Below are positions 1 to 7,233 of a stretch of 51,590 nt of DNA, one piece after another. This stretch comes from DATJBF01 sp035515475 (GTDB lineage: Bacteria > Verrucomicrobiota > Verrucomicrobiia > Palsa-1439): the NCBI GenBank assembly GCA_035515475.1, contig DATJBF010000062.1:1-51590 (forward strand), written 5' to 3'. The translations under genes and the position numbers were made by a program. The notes under the pieces are model-generated. The model saw nothing but the letters and a program-made list of their open reading frames with translations, had not been told where the DNA came from and ran no database searches. Positions within the stretch are counted from its first letter, which is position 1, and each line of letters begins with the position of its first letter.

Positions 1-1
1 G

Positions 2-88
2 CGCGACTGGTGGGTGCAATTGGTCGAGAAACTCAACAGTGCGCTGCCGCCGTTGAACTGCAATGCAGTTGAGTGGTCGCCGGTCTGA
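2..88 (+). CDS. 3' end of a gene entering from the left edge
   Basis: An open frame runs in from the window edge and stops at TGA 86-88, giving about 28 residues that begin RDWWVQLVEKLN and end NAVEWSPV. The composition (Trp-rich, amphipathic, no low-complexity bias) looks like a real protein C-terminus, but there is too little to assign a family. It converges on the next gene, which lies on the opposite strand. The other forward frames give less protein-like text. It could be chance. Confidence 0.35.
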   Translation, partial: RDWWVQLVEKLNSALPPLNCNAVEWSPV

Positions 89-117
89 ACCTGGAAATCA
101 CAGTGAAAAACCACTCC

Positions 118-1239
118 TCAACTGAATCGTTCCGGCTTAGGCTTTGGATAATACTGTCGGCTGTCCAACCGAATCTTGTCATACTGCTCGGTGAGTTCCT
201 TGAAGGTGGCATCGTCGTTCACGTACATGATGATGTTGATTAGCCTCCCATCAGCACTATGCTCATGTTGATGGTTGAACGCGATGCGGAGTTTGGGAAG
301 GAGGACGATACCTTTCAACCAAACGTCGTTTGGGACATCCGTTGTGTCCGCGAAAAACAACCTAATCTTACGCGTCGGGTCTCGGACCTTATCTATATGC
401 GCTCTCGCCTTTGGATTCCTCAGCGATCCTCTCGAACGCAGGGCGAAAATATACTCAAGTGACGTTCTCTTCTCCCTCTCAAGATCCCACAGGTCTGCGT
501 ATGCTCCCTTAAGCTCAAAATGTCCAAAGCTCTTGCGTTCCTCAAGAGGAATGAGGTTCACGAAAACCTTCAGAATCTGCCGGGGGGGACTACGATCTAT
601 CAGCTTAAGAAGTTGCTGAAAGTACCCTGTGGCTCCCCCCTTGATGGGGATTCGCCCTTTGTGAATCTGCCGGAGAGTGTGCGCGGAATCATGAAGCACA
701 GCTTGTGATGCTTCGAGCTGCAACGTGGAGGTTTTCTGGGTTGCAAGTCGCAGAATTTCTCTCTCGTCTGTAAGATGAAGAAAATCTTCCACCGGATTAT
801 CTTCGCGCTCGGTATCCTCACTCAATGCATGCAGCAGCGATCCAACCTCGGCCCTAAAGCTGTCTTTTCCCCCCTGGGTTCTCCAATCGTAGATGTAATG
901 CGCATAACTTCTGAGGTCGGATCGGATATACTTTGTATGTTGAGCAATTAGGATAGAGCGTCCTCGAATCGCGTGCCGCGCCCCCAATTCGTAAAAGACA
1001 TTCGCATTGTCACCAGTAACATCTGCAATTACAGCATCTGCGTCCGCCAGATCGTTAATTATATGCCGCACTATATTGCCTCTAGTCGGCTTGGATCGGC
1101 GACATTCGTATCCCGCGCTCTCTGCAGTTGGCTTAACCAATTTTTCGAAGATTGTGGTCCACTGCCTTTCCGTGCAGATGCCCTTGATGCCGGAAAACGG
1201 CATTATGACGAAGCAGAGTCTTCTCCTTTTCTTAGTCAT
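118..1239 (-). CDS. CFVIMPF-motif protein, nucleoside 2-deoxyribosyltransferase-like / TIR-like domain
   Basis: This 373-residue protein has a recognisable N-terminal Rossmann-like domain. The first strand reads CFVIMPF (residues 9-15). It is followed by a helix with IVRHIINDLADADAVIADVT (about 55-75) and the motif NANVFYELGARHA, whose Glu84 sits where nucleoside deoxyribosyltransferases and TIR-like NADases carry their catalytic glutamate. Proteins with CFVIMPF are a widespread family, probably nucleotide-cleaving or nucleotide-sensing. The C-terminal 230 residues match nothing I recognise and may be the sensor or partner-binding part. The start is ATG at 1239, preceded by an A+T-rich stretch without a clear ribosome binding site. 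The gene is visibly more A+T rich than its neighbours, which suggests transfer. A defence role is possible but unproven. Confidence 0.8.
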   Translation of the reverse strand: MTKKRRRLCFVIMPFSGIKGICTERQWTTIFEKLVKPTAESAGYECRRSKPTRGNIVRHIINDLADADAVIADVTGDNANVFYELGARHAIRGRSILIAQHTKYIRSDLRSYAHYIYDWRTQGGKDSFRAEVGSLLHALSEDTEREDNPVEDFLHLTDEREILRLATQKTSTLQLEASQAVLHDSAHTLRQIHKGRIPIKGGATGYFQQLLKLIDRSPPRQILKVFVNLIPLEERKSFGHFELKGAYADLWDLEREKRTSLEYIFALRSRGSLRNPKARAHIDKVRDPTRKIRLFFADTTDVPNDVWLKGIVLLPKLRIAFNHQHEHSADGRLINIIMYVNDDATFKELTEQYDKIRLDSRQYYPKPKPERFS

Positions 1240-1380
1240 GGGAAAATATTAGAATATTTCTCGGAGGAATCAACTTTCGCAGATTGTTGATGCCACCGGG
1301 AGTTAGTACGTCACTAGATACTCGACGTGTTGCGGGTCGTCCAATCGCTCGGCAAGAAGAAGTTCAAAACAACGCAGAGC

Positions 1381-1722
1381 CGGCAGGGTCACGTCTCAAA
1401 AGGCGGCAGGGTCACGTCTCACATGGGTCGTCGGGGTCAGCTCAGTACTCCGGACAACCGCCAAGAAGCTTCGCGGCCACAAGCAGCCAGACCAACGACG
1501 ACGGACGCGCAGCAGCGCGTCCCAACAACGCGAACGGCTGCAACAGCCGTCCCGGCCTTCGTCGCTTCGTGTGCTTCGTGCTCTTCGCGGTGAGGAATGG
1601 TTGTGTCCCCGGTGCCGACTCTGTGCGGACGACGCGCAGGTTGTCCCTACCAACGACGCGGACGGCTGAGCCAGCCGTCCCTACCGACGACATGGACGCG
1701 CAGCGGGTCGCTCCGACTGACG
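1381..1722. repeat. Palindrome-rich intergenic repeat region
   Basis: The 577-base space between 1240 and 1816 holds no convincing gene but is packed with short repeats. Two direct copies of an 18-base unit starting CGGCAGGGTCACGTCTC lie at 1381-1398 and 1404-1421. Perfect small palindromes follow: GGACGCGC/GCGCGTCC at 1503-1522, ACGGCTG/CAGCCGT at 1534-1550 and GGACGGCTG/CAGCCGTCC at 1660-1680, separated by recurring CCCTACCAACGACG-like spacers. They resemble REP-type families. The reading frames across this stretch are repeat-derived. Confidence 0.75.
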
Positions 1723-1816
1723 ACCCGGCCGCCATTCCTGTAAATGCAAGGCTTGCAAGGCGAGCATTCTCTTGGTATCATGACATCGTAGGACGTAGGG
1801 TGGGAGACAGGGTGAC

Positions 1817-2191
1817 GTGGAGGTGTCGGAGTTTGGGATAGCAGAACGTCTGAGCATGGGGCTGGCAGTTGGTGTCTGCGCGTTTGGCCGGGCCGTGGAT
1901 TTTGCCACCACCTGGGTCGCTCTCCGAGCCGGATGCGCCATGGAAGCCAAGGCGGGAACCGCACAGCTATTCGAGTTGCTCGGGCCGCATCGGGGGTTGA
2001 TCGCTTACGAAGCTCTCGTCACCACACCAGTCATCTTCCTTGGCTGCTATTTGATTGGTCGCTCCCGCACTCTGCGTCACAACCACGAGTCCGCCGGCCA
2101 GGCACCGAAGCTGGCCGAACGGATGTTCTTCTTCTCGATCGGCGTAATCTCGGTGATCGTCGCGGCGTACAACACGAGATTCCTCTTGTAA
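1817..2191 (+). CDS. Small membrane protein, DUF5658-like
   Basis: This 124-residue hydrophobic protein has three or four predicted membrane helices. The arrangement, with an early membrane DxxTT motif (VDFATTWVALR), a loop with a Glu (AMEAKAGTAQLFELLG) and a C-terminal helix ending in AAYNTRFLL, resembles the DUF5658 family of small membrane proteins of unknown function. The start is chosen as GTG 1817 because GGGAGACAGGG lies just upstream. An in-frame ATG at 1856 is the alternative. It stands alone between two palindrome-rich regions and no operon partner is visible. The family match is by pattern only. Confidence 0.55.
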   Translation: MEVSEFGIAERLSMGLAVGVCAFGRAVDFATTWVALRAGCAMEAKAGTAQLFELLGPHRGLIAYEALVTTPVIFLGCYLIGRSRTLRHNHESAGQAPKLAERMFFFSIGVISVIVAAYNTRFLL

Positions 2192-2204
2192 ACTTGGCGT
2201 CGGG

Positions 2205-2460
2205 ATCGTCGTCGGGGTCGTCGGGGTCGACTCAGCACTCGGGACAACCGCGAAGAGGCTTCGCGGCTATGAGCGGCCAGACCAACGATGCGGACGCGCC
2301 GGAGCGCATCCCTACCAACGGCACGGATGGACCACGCGCCGGAGCGGATCCCTACCAACGACAGGCACGCTGCGGTAGGGCCGCGCTGCTGCGCGGCCAT
2401 CGCATTCCCTACAATACAACACGCCCTACCAACGACACGGACGACGACGAACGGCTCAGA
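2205..2460. repeat. Second palindrome-rich intergenic repeat region
   Basis: The gene-free space 2192-2603 repeats motifs of the region at 1381-1722. A segment containing GGACAACCGCGAAGAGGCTTC (one base group longer here than in the first copy, near 1452) and AGCCAGACCAACGA is shared by both. GGACGCGCCGGAGCGCATCC lies at 2292-2311, a related copy follows near 2333-2352, and GCCGCGC/GCGCGGC at 2380-2397. CCCTACCAACG recurs between units. No gene is supported here. The ribosome binding site for the next gene lies at 2594-2598. Confidence 0.7.
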
Positions 2461-2603
2461 ATCAGCTTGTCAGCAACGGCAAAGGTGATATTAGGAGTGC
2501 TCAGTCAGATTGACTGGTCGGTGATTGTCGCAGGGCGGAAGAAGTCGTATGGGGAATGTCGGATTGTCCAGGTGTGCAGGCGGGTCAGCAGATGGAGGTA
2601 TTC

Positions 2604-3434
2604 ATGAAAGAACCAAAGCGTACGATCAATCTCACCACCCACTGGATGCGCCCGGCCTTGATGGCCGGCGCGCTGGCGGGTCTGATGGCCCTGTCCGCAT
2701 CGGCGGCCGACGTGGCGAACCCGGCCGTGGCGAAGCCGGCCATTGACCCGCAGGCGGATGAACTGCTGCGCCGCATGGGCGATTACCTGGCGCAGGCACC
2801 GTTCTTCTCGGTGAGCGCGGAAATCTGGCAGGACGTGCAACTGTCCTCGGGACAGCAGGTCCAGGCGGGCCGGACGATCGAACTGCAAGTGCGCCGGCCC
2901 AACCGGTTCCACGCGGAAGTGCGTTCCACGCGCCGCAATCGCGCCCTGTATTATGACGGCAAGTCAATCACCCTGGTCAACCGCGTCCAGAATTTCTACG
3001 GCAGCATCCCCGCCCCCGCTACGCTGGACGAAGCACTCGATGTCGCCAGCGAGCGCTTCGGTATCACGCTGCCGCTGGAGGACCTCATCGTCAGCGACCC
3101 CTATCAGAACGCGATGCGCAAGATCGTTTCCGGGATCCGCCTCGGACCGGCAACCGTCCTGGGCGTTCCGTGCGAACATCTCGCTTTTTCACTGGGGACG
3201 GTCGACTGGCAGGTTTGGATCGAGGACGGGGCGCAGCCGGTGCCGCGAAAGATCGTCATCACCTACAAGGACGAGGAGGGCACGCCAGAATACACGGCGA
3301 TTCTCTCCCATTGGGATTTTCAAACCAAACTGGCGGACTTTGTGTTCAACTTCGAACCGCCGGCCGGGGCGTCGAAGATCGACGTGGCGGAGATCAAGAG
3401 CAGAATCCAAGCGCACAAACACGGAGGCAAGTAA
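2604..3434 (+). CDS. DUF2092 family exported protein (LolA-like)
   Basis: The 276-residue protein matches the DUF2092 pattern. An N-terminal signal peptide (cleavage probably after ALSASA) is followed by a conserved start, DELLRRMGDYLAQAPFFSVSAE. Then come a VRRPNRFHAEV strand, YYDGKSITLVN, and a YGSIPAPATLDEALDVASERFGITLPLEDL block. The family has a LolA/LppX-like half-barrel fold and is presumed periplasmic, perhaps binding lipids; no activity is established. The start at ATG 2604 is supported by GGAGG at 2594-2598. The next gene begins 2 bases after its stop, so the two are almost certainly co-transcribed. Confidence 0.88.
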   Translation: MKEPKRTINLTTHWMRPALMAGALAGLMALSASAADVANPAVAKPAIDPQADELLRRMGDYLAQAPFFSVSAEIWQDVQLSSGQQVQAGRTIELQVRRPNRFHAEVRSTRRNRALYYDGKSITLVNRVQNFYGSIPAPATLDEALDVASERFGITLPLEDLIVSDPYQNAMRKIVSGIRLGPATVLGVPCEHLAFSLGTVDWQVWIEDGAQPVPRKIVITYKDEEGTPEYTAILSHWDFQTKLADFVFNFEPPAGASKIDVAEIKSRIQAHKHGGK

Positions 3435-3436
3435 CC

Positions 3437-4204
3437 ATGAGATTTGCCAATGTTGCTTCCATCAGGAGAATCGGGGTCGGCTGGCTGACGCTGTTCGCGG
3501 CCGTCCCGCTGATCTACGCGCAACGTCCGCAACAACCCCAGCGTGAAGCGCCCGCGCCGAAGAACGAGCCCGCACCGCGAGTCGCACCCGCACCCCGGGC
3601 CGCACCGGCACCGCGGGGCGCGCCGGCGCAACGCCGTCCCGTCGTCGTGGATCGCGTCAATCACGGTACCATCCGTCACATGGACACGCATGTCGTCGAG
3701 CGACCCCCCGAAGCGCCGCACGGGTTCGATCAACGCCAGCATATCATCGTGCATCGCGACGTGGACGTGGATGTCGGCCGCTCGCGGTTCTGGCACGGGT
3801 TTGCTTTTGGTGCGCGGGTTCGCAGCCTGCGGGTAGGATACGTACAGATATTCGTGAACGGGGCACCGTACTTTTACGATGACGGCATCTACTACCAACA
3901 GGCGGGCAACGATTATCAGGAGGTTTACCCACCTGTGGGCGCCGATGTCCAGGAATTGCCCGATGGCGCAATCGAAATCGACGCTGGAAATCTCACCTAC
4001 TATTACGCCGGCGGGGCGTTTTACGTGCAACAAGACGGCGGATTCGTCGTGGCGCCGACCCCGTTGGGTGTGACCGTCCCCGAACTGCCTCCCGGCGCCA
4101 TCCAGGTGGCCGTCGATGGCGGCGTGGCGTACCAATTCAACGGGATCTATTACCAACCGGTGTTCGTGGACGGCGTGACTCAGTACACGACATTCATGCC
4201 CTGA
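3437..4204 (+). CDS. Exported DUF6515-like protein with Pro/Ala-rich linker
   Basis: The protein has 255 residues. A signal peptide (to about residue 28, ending LIYAQ) is followed by a Pro/Ala/Arg low-complexity linker with APAPR repeats (about 30-65). The C-terminal half has repeated beta-hairpin units built on Tyr and Gly: APYFYDDGIYYQQAG, a VGADVQELPDGAIEI unit and a second VTVPELPPGAIQVAVDGG unit, ending with FNGIYYQPV. This resembles the DUF6515 family of exported proteins of unknown function. GGAGG at 3423-3427 supports the start. It lies 2 bases behind the DUF2092 gene, and a joint envelope role is inferred from that alone. Confidence 0.75.
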   Translation: MRFANVASIRRIGVGWLTLFAAVPLIYAQRPQQPQREAPAPKNEPAPRVAPAPRAAPAPRGAPAQRRPVVVDRVNHGTIRHMDTHVVERPPEAPHGFDQRQHIIVHRDVDVDVGRSRFWHGFAFGARVRSLRVGYVQIFVNGAPYFYDDGIYYQQAGNDYQEVYPPVGADVQELPDGAIEIDAGNLTYYYAGGAFYVQQDGGFVVAPTPLGVTVPELPPGAIQVAVDGGVAYQFNGIYYQPVFVDGVTQYTTFMP

Positions 4205-4358
4205 CCGAATCAACACCTTGCGAACTCCGTGGTGCGGAAGACGGGCGCCCTGTGCTCCGTCCAAGCCGCCAGCCGGCCGGTTGTCACAGGATGTTCGCAC
4301 CCTTGTTGGCGTCTCGTCACAGCCCGAAAATACCTTCGCTGCAGCAGGAGGTGTTGTA

Positions 4359-4739
4359 ATGGCCAAGAAGCACATGATTGCGGTGGACGAACTGGCGACA
4401 TTCATGAACATCGGCTGGCCGGGCGAAGATTGGTATCTGGCCGACCACGCAGAACTCTTGTGGGAAACTGCGTTCGCGACGGGGAATGGAGACGGGGCTT
4501 ATCGCGCGCAGCGACCCGGAACCATGATCGATCTCGACGATTTCGAAGCCCGCGTTCGCTGGCAGGGAACCGGCCGGGATCCGACCGGCGGACGTGGCCA
4601 CAAGCTGTCGGAGTTGTTCTTGCGCTGGCAACGGACGCGGGAGGAAGCCGTGTTGGTGGCCTACGTGCCGCGCGAGAAGCTGACGGAAATAGCCGCAGCT
4701 CTCGAACTTGCGGGCTGCCTGTTGGTTGCCGCCAATTGA
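4359..4739 (+). CDS. Conserved-looking hypothetical cytoplasmic protein
   Basis: I do not recognise this 126-residue protein. It is soluble, with no signal peptide or membrane segment, rich in Trp and acidic residues (WPGEDWYLADHAELLWETAF), with a glycine-rich centre (GTGRDPTGGRGHKLSELF) and an amphipathic C-terminal helix. A strong ribosome binding site, GCAGGAGGTG at 4344-4353, supports ATG 4359 and a real gene. It is in the same direction as the DUF2092/DUF6515 pair, 154 bases downstream. Confidence 0.7.
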   Translation: MAKKHMIAVDELATFMNIGWPGEDWYLADHAELLWETAFATGNGDGAYRAQRPGTMIDLDDFEARVRWQGTGRDPTGGRGHKLSELFLRWQRTREEAVLVAYVPREKLTEIAAALELAGCLLVAAN

Positions 4740-5121
4740 GAGCGGCCACGGGATCACGCCGAGTGTTCTCTCGCCGGCCGATGACGGCAAAACGTCACGG
4801 GGTTGTGACGGACCGGTCGCCGGGTTGTCATCCGTTTATTGTGAACTGGCCCGTTGTAGCAAGACGTACGGGCATTCGTCCGTTGCGCGGCAGTGGGCAG
4901 GGTCCTGCCTAACGTCGATCCGGGGTGATCGGCGCCAGTCGATAAAGCCCTTAAACTACTTCTCCAGCAGACCACGGCGGACGAATGCCCGGGGCGAGCG
5001 AGCATGCGTCCCCCAAGATGGGAAATGGTTCATGGTCGATGGGGAATGGCCCCGGTTCGCAGTTCTCGGTTGCCAGCCGCCGGGCAAATCCCAACGCCCA
5101 CTGCACGCGTGCGCTGGCCGG
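4740..5121. other. Intergenic stretch with one copy of a dispersed repeat
   Basis: I see no gene with a credible start in these 382 bases. At about 5017-5055 lies a degenerate tandem of ATGGTTCATGG/ATGGGGAATGG type. It resembles one at 8530-8570 and a fragment inside nadE at 20171-20193. Codons in all frames look unselected. Confidence 0.5.
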
Positions 5122-5361
5122 TCAGGTTCTCTGGCTCAACCACTCGGCGACTTCGCGCCAATCGTGACGCCGTTGCGCTTTGCCGTTGGCCGGCAACCAC
5201 CGCAGGCCGCCGACGCTGACAGTGAGCGTGCCGACCATTCGTTCTTTGCGTTTCCATTTTTCCCAGACGGAGAACTTGAACCCGGTTCGATCCACGTCGA
5301 TCCGTTGGTCAACGTGGGCACGCACCCACTTGGTCGCCCGACCCGGTTGTCTGCCTTTCAT
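5122..5361 (-). CDS. Small basic hypothetical protein
   Basis: This 79-residue, strongly basic protein runs opposite to its neighbours. Its start is unusually well supported: AGGAGG lies six bases upstream of ATG 5361. The text alternates charged and hydrophobic residues (VDQRIDVDRTGFKFSVWEKW, then GTLTVSVGGLRWLPANGK and WREVAEWLSQ), which looks like a small beta-hairpin with a C-terminal helix. I know no named family for it. Its size and charge would suit a nucleic-acid-binding or regulatory role, but that is a guess. Confidence 0.65.
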   Translation of the reverse strand: MKGRQPGRATKWVRAHVDQRIDVDRTGFKFSVWEKWKRKERMVGTLTVSVGGLRWLPANGKAQRRHDWREVAEWLSQRT

Positions 5362-5553
5362 GTGAGCCTCCTGACTTGGAAGTCTGGATTATGGCGGAAG
5401 GACGGGCCGCGAATCAACGTTCAACCCTTCGACTTCGCTCCCGTCGGTGGACTCGGGGAAAGCCGGGCCGGCAGGTTTGTTCTGGCGGTTCGCACCTCTG
5501 CGTGCGAACATTTGTCGACCTCTGACGCAGAGGAAGAATCGAGGGTGATGGTG

Positions 5554-6093
5554 ATGAAATATCGATTTCTGGCGGGGCTGATCGTGGGAGCCATTTTGGC
5601 GATTCTGCTGATTGGCGATGGCGCGTATGTTTATTTTGCCGGCGGCCACGCTCCCGTGGCGACCACGGCCAGGCCGATGCCGTTCGAGAGGACGCTGGCC
5701 CGCATGGCCCTGCACGCCCGGATCCAAAAAGAGATGCCCAAGACCGCACCCATCGAACCGACCGAGGCGAATCTGCTGGCGGGCGCGGCGCTCTACCAAC
5801 AGCATTGCGCGGTGTGTCATGGATTGCCCGGACAGCTGCCGACCACCATCGCGCAGGGAATGTTCCCGCGTCCGCCGCAACTCTTCCGTGGCAGAGGCGT
5901 GACCGACGATGATCCGGGCGAGACGTATTGGAAAGTGGCCAACGGTATCCGTCTCTCGGGCATGCCCGGGTTTCGTAGCACGCTCAAGGAAGACCAACTC
6001 TGGCAGGTCAGCTTGTTGTTGGCGAGGGCGAACGAGCTTCCCGCGTCGGTGAAAAGCGCTCTCACACCCAAAGAATTGCCTGCCGGAAAGTGA
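5554..6093 (+). CDS. Membrane-anchored monoheme cytochrome c
   Basis: The protein has 179 residues. An N-terminal uncleaved anchor (FLAGLIVGAILAILLIGDGAYVYF) is followed by a periplasmic class I cytochrome c domain. The heme motif CAVCH follows GAALYQQH, and SGMPGF near the C-terminus supplies the likely axial Met. The domain is of the cytochrome c/CBB3 type and should carry electrons at the outer face of the cytoplasmic membrane. The start is placed at ATG 5554 (GAGGG at 5541-5545); ATG 5548 is possible. The longer open frame upstream is not protein-like. The partner oxidase is not adjacent; the bd-type oxidase at 12829-15359 has its own c domain. Confidence 0.88.
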   Translation: MKYRFLAGLIVGAILAILLIGDGAYVYFAGGHAPVATTARPMPFERTLARMALHARIQKEMPKTAPIEPTEANLLAGAALYQQHCAVCHGLPGQLPTTIAQGMFPRPPQLFRGRGVTDDDPGETYWKVANGIRLSGMPGFRSTLKEDQLWQVSLLLARANELPASVKSALTPKELPAGK

Positions 6094-6184
6094 GTGCCGG
6101 TGCGTCGGTTGAACACTCTCGGCCTCAGTTCACCGTTCCCAGTTGCGACCCACGGCCCGCAGCCGGGCTCTCACGGGCCGGCCG

Positions 6185-6436
6185 CTAGTTGAAGGTCACG
6201 TTCTCCAAATGAATCGGCACGGCGTTCCAAGCCGTTCCGCAACTGTCCAGCGCCGGATAACTGTAGTCGAAGACCTTCTCGCCCCGTGGGGTTAAGCCGA
6301 AGATTTCGGTGAAGACGTTGGGCCCGCCGATGGCGTAATCAATCAAGTAGTTCCGCGCCCGATCTTCGTAAACGCTTTCGCCATTCGGATAATCCCAGAC
6401 CTCCAGGGCCCCACTTCCTTGAGTCGACGCGAGCAT
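6185..6436 (-). pseudogene. C-terminal remnant of an aryl-sulfate sulfotransferase-like protein
   Basis: Only the last ~80 residues look like a protein: LEVWDYPNGESVYEDRARNY, LIDYAIG, EIFGLTPRGEKVFDYSYP and GTAWNAVPIHLENVTFN. This pattern is typical of the C-terminal blade of arylsulfotransferase (ASST) beta-propellers, which normally exceed 400 residues. The sequence that should encode the preceding blades is replaced by the unrelated SRPBCC reading frame. There is no start codon with a ribosome binding site. I read it as a decayed or truncated gene; no function is expected. Confidence 0.55.
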
Positions 6437-6507
6437 AGGCTGCGGCCGTACGGAGTCAAGAGAGCGCTCGGCGATGCCGTCCCGCCCGGCGACCACAGTT
6501 CGCGGCA

Positions 6508-6996
6508 CTAGGTGAAGTAGGGATCTTCTTCGCCCGTCTCGGCGAACTTCGTCAGCGTGACCGGCAGATGGCCCCAGGTCGTGTTGCACAGGTAATGATA
6601 GTTATCGCTGCCGGGTTTCCAGCCGCCGAGGCGGAATTTCAACAGCGTTTCGCCGTCCTGCTGGGGTTCCAACTGGAACTCCTGCGTGGGGCCGATCCAT
6701 TCGGGAGAAGTGCCGCCGACGCATTCCCAACGAACCCGCGACGGCCGGGTCAATTCTTCGATGCGCATCTCGAAGACAACGGAGTGGTGTTCGAACGTGA
6801 ACACGGCTGACGCGCCCACGCGGGAACTCATGACCACATCGGTCGTCCACCAACTCTTGATACCGCTGACTGTGGTGATTGTGTCATACCAGGGAGAAAG
6901 GGCATTGGCCGGCAACTTCCCATCGGGTGGCCTGCGTCTCAAGGTGCATCTCTCCACTGTCAACACGCTTGGCGGTGTCGCAGCCGCGCGAGCCAC
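6508..6996 (-). CDS. AHSA1/SRPBCC-domain protein, N-terminus uncertain
   Basis: The protein carries an Activator of Hsp90 ATPase homologue 1-like (AHSA1, SRPBCC fold) domain. It shows YDTITTVSGIKSWWTTDV, then VFTFEHHSVVFEMRIEEL, VRWECVGG, a FRLGGWKPGSDNY strand and a C-terminal helix HLPVTLTKFAETGEEDPYF. Such domains bind hydrophobic ligands; individual roles vary. The first ~35 residues (from the ATG at 6996) do not look like the family's usual amphipathic first strand, so the annotated start may be wrong or the 5' end damaged. It overlaps the sulfotransferase remnant downstream, which hints at local rearrangement. Confidence 0.65.
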   Translation of the reverse strand: MARAAATPPSVLTVERCTLRRRPPDGKLPANALSPWYDTITTVSGIKSWWTTDVVMSSRVGASAVFTFEHHSVVFEMRIEELTRPSRVRWECVGGTSPEWIGPTQEFQLEPQQDGETLLKFRLGGWKPGSDNYHYLCNTTWGHLPVTLTKFAETGEEDPYFT

Positions 6997-7005
6997 CGAA
7001 CAGGG

Positions 7006-7046
7006 GCCGAAGCGCTCACCCGCCTCAGGCGGGCAAGCGCTTCGGC
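7006..7046. repeat. Nested perfect palindrome
   Basis: An 11-base outer arm GCCGAAGCGCT (7006-7016) pairs perfectly with 7036-7046. A second arm CCCGCCT/AGGCGGG (7019-7033) is nested inside it. There is no T-run on either side, so it is not a typical terminator. It lies in the gap between an SRPBCC gene and the MFS gene, both reading outward, so it could be a structured leader or a REP-like element. Confidence 0.7.
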
Positions 7047-7233
7047 TACAGGGGAAGCCGACCCCGGCCGTGCCGCCCCGTCAGAACGACGAATGCATTC
7101 CGAAGCGCCCGGCGCCCGATCACCGCGTCGAAAAAGTTTTGAACCCGCGCCGGTCAACTGCTAAAAGGCTGCTGGCTCTTCCGCGAACGGAGAACGGCGA
7201 TTGGCGCGGAACATCAACCGTCAGGAAACACCC

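Noticed and set aside
1284..1841. Forward reading frames over the first palindrome region
   Set aside because: Pro/Arg/Thr-rich text generated by the repeats, with no ribosome binding site.
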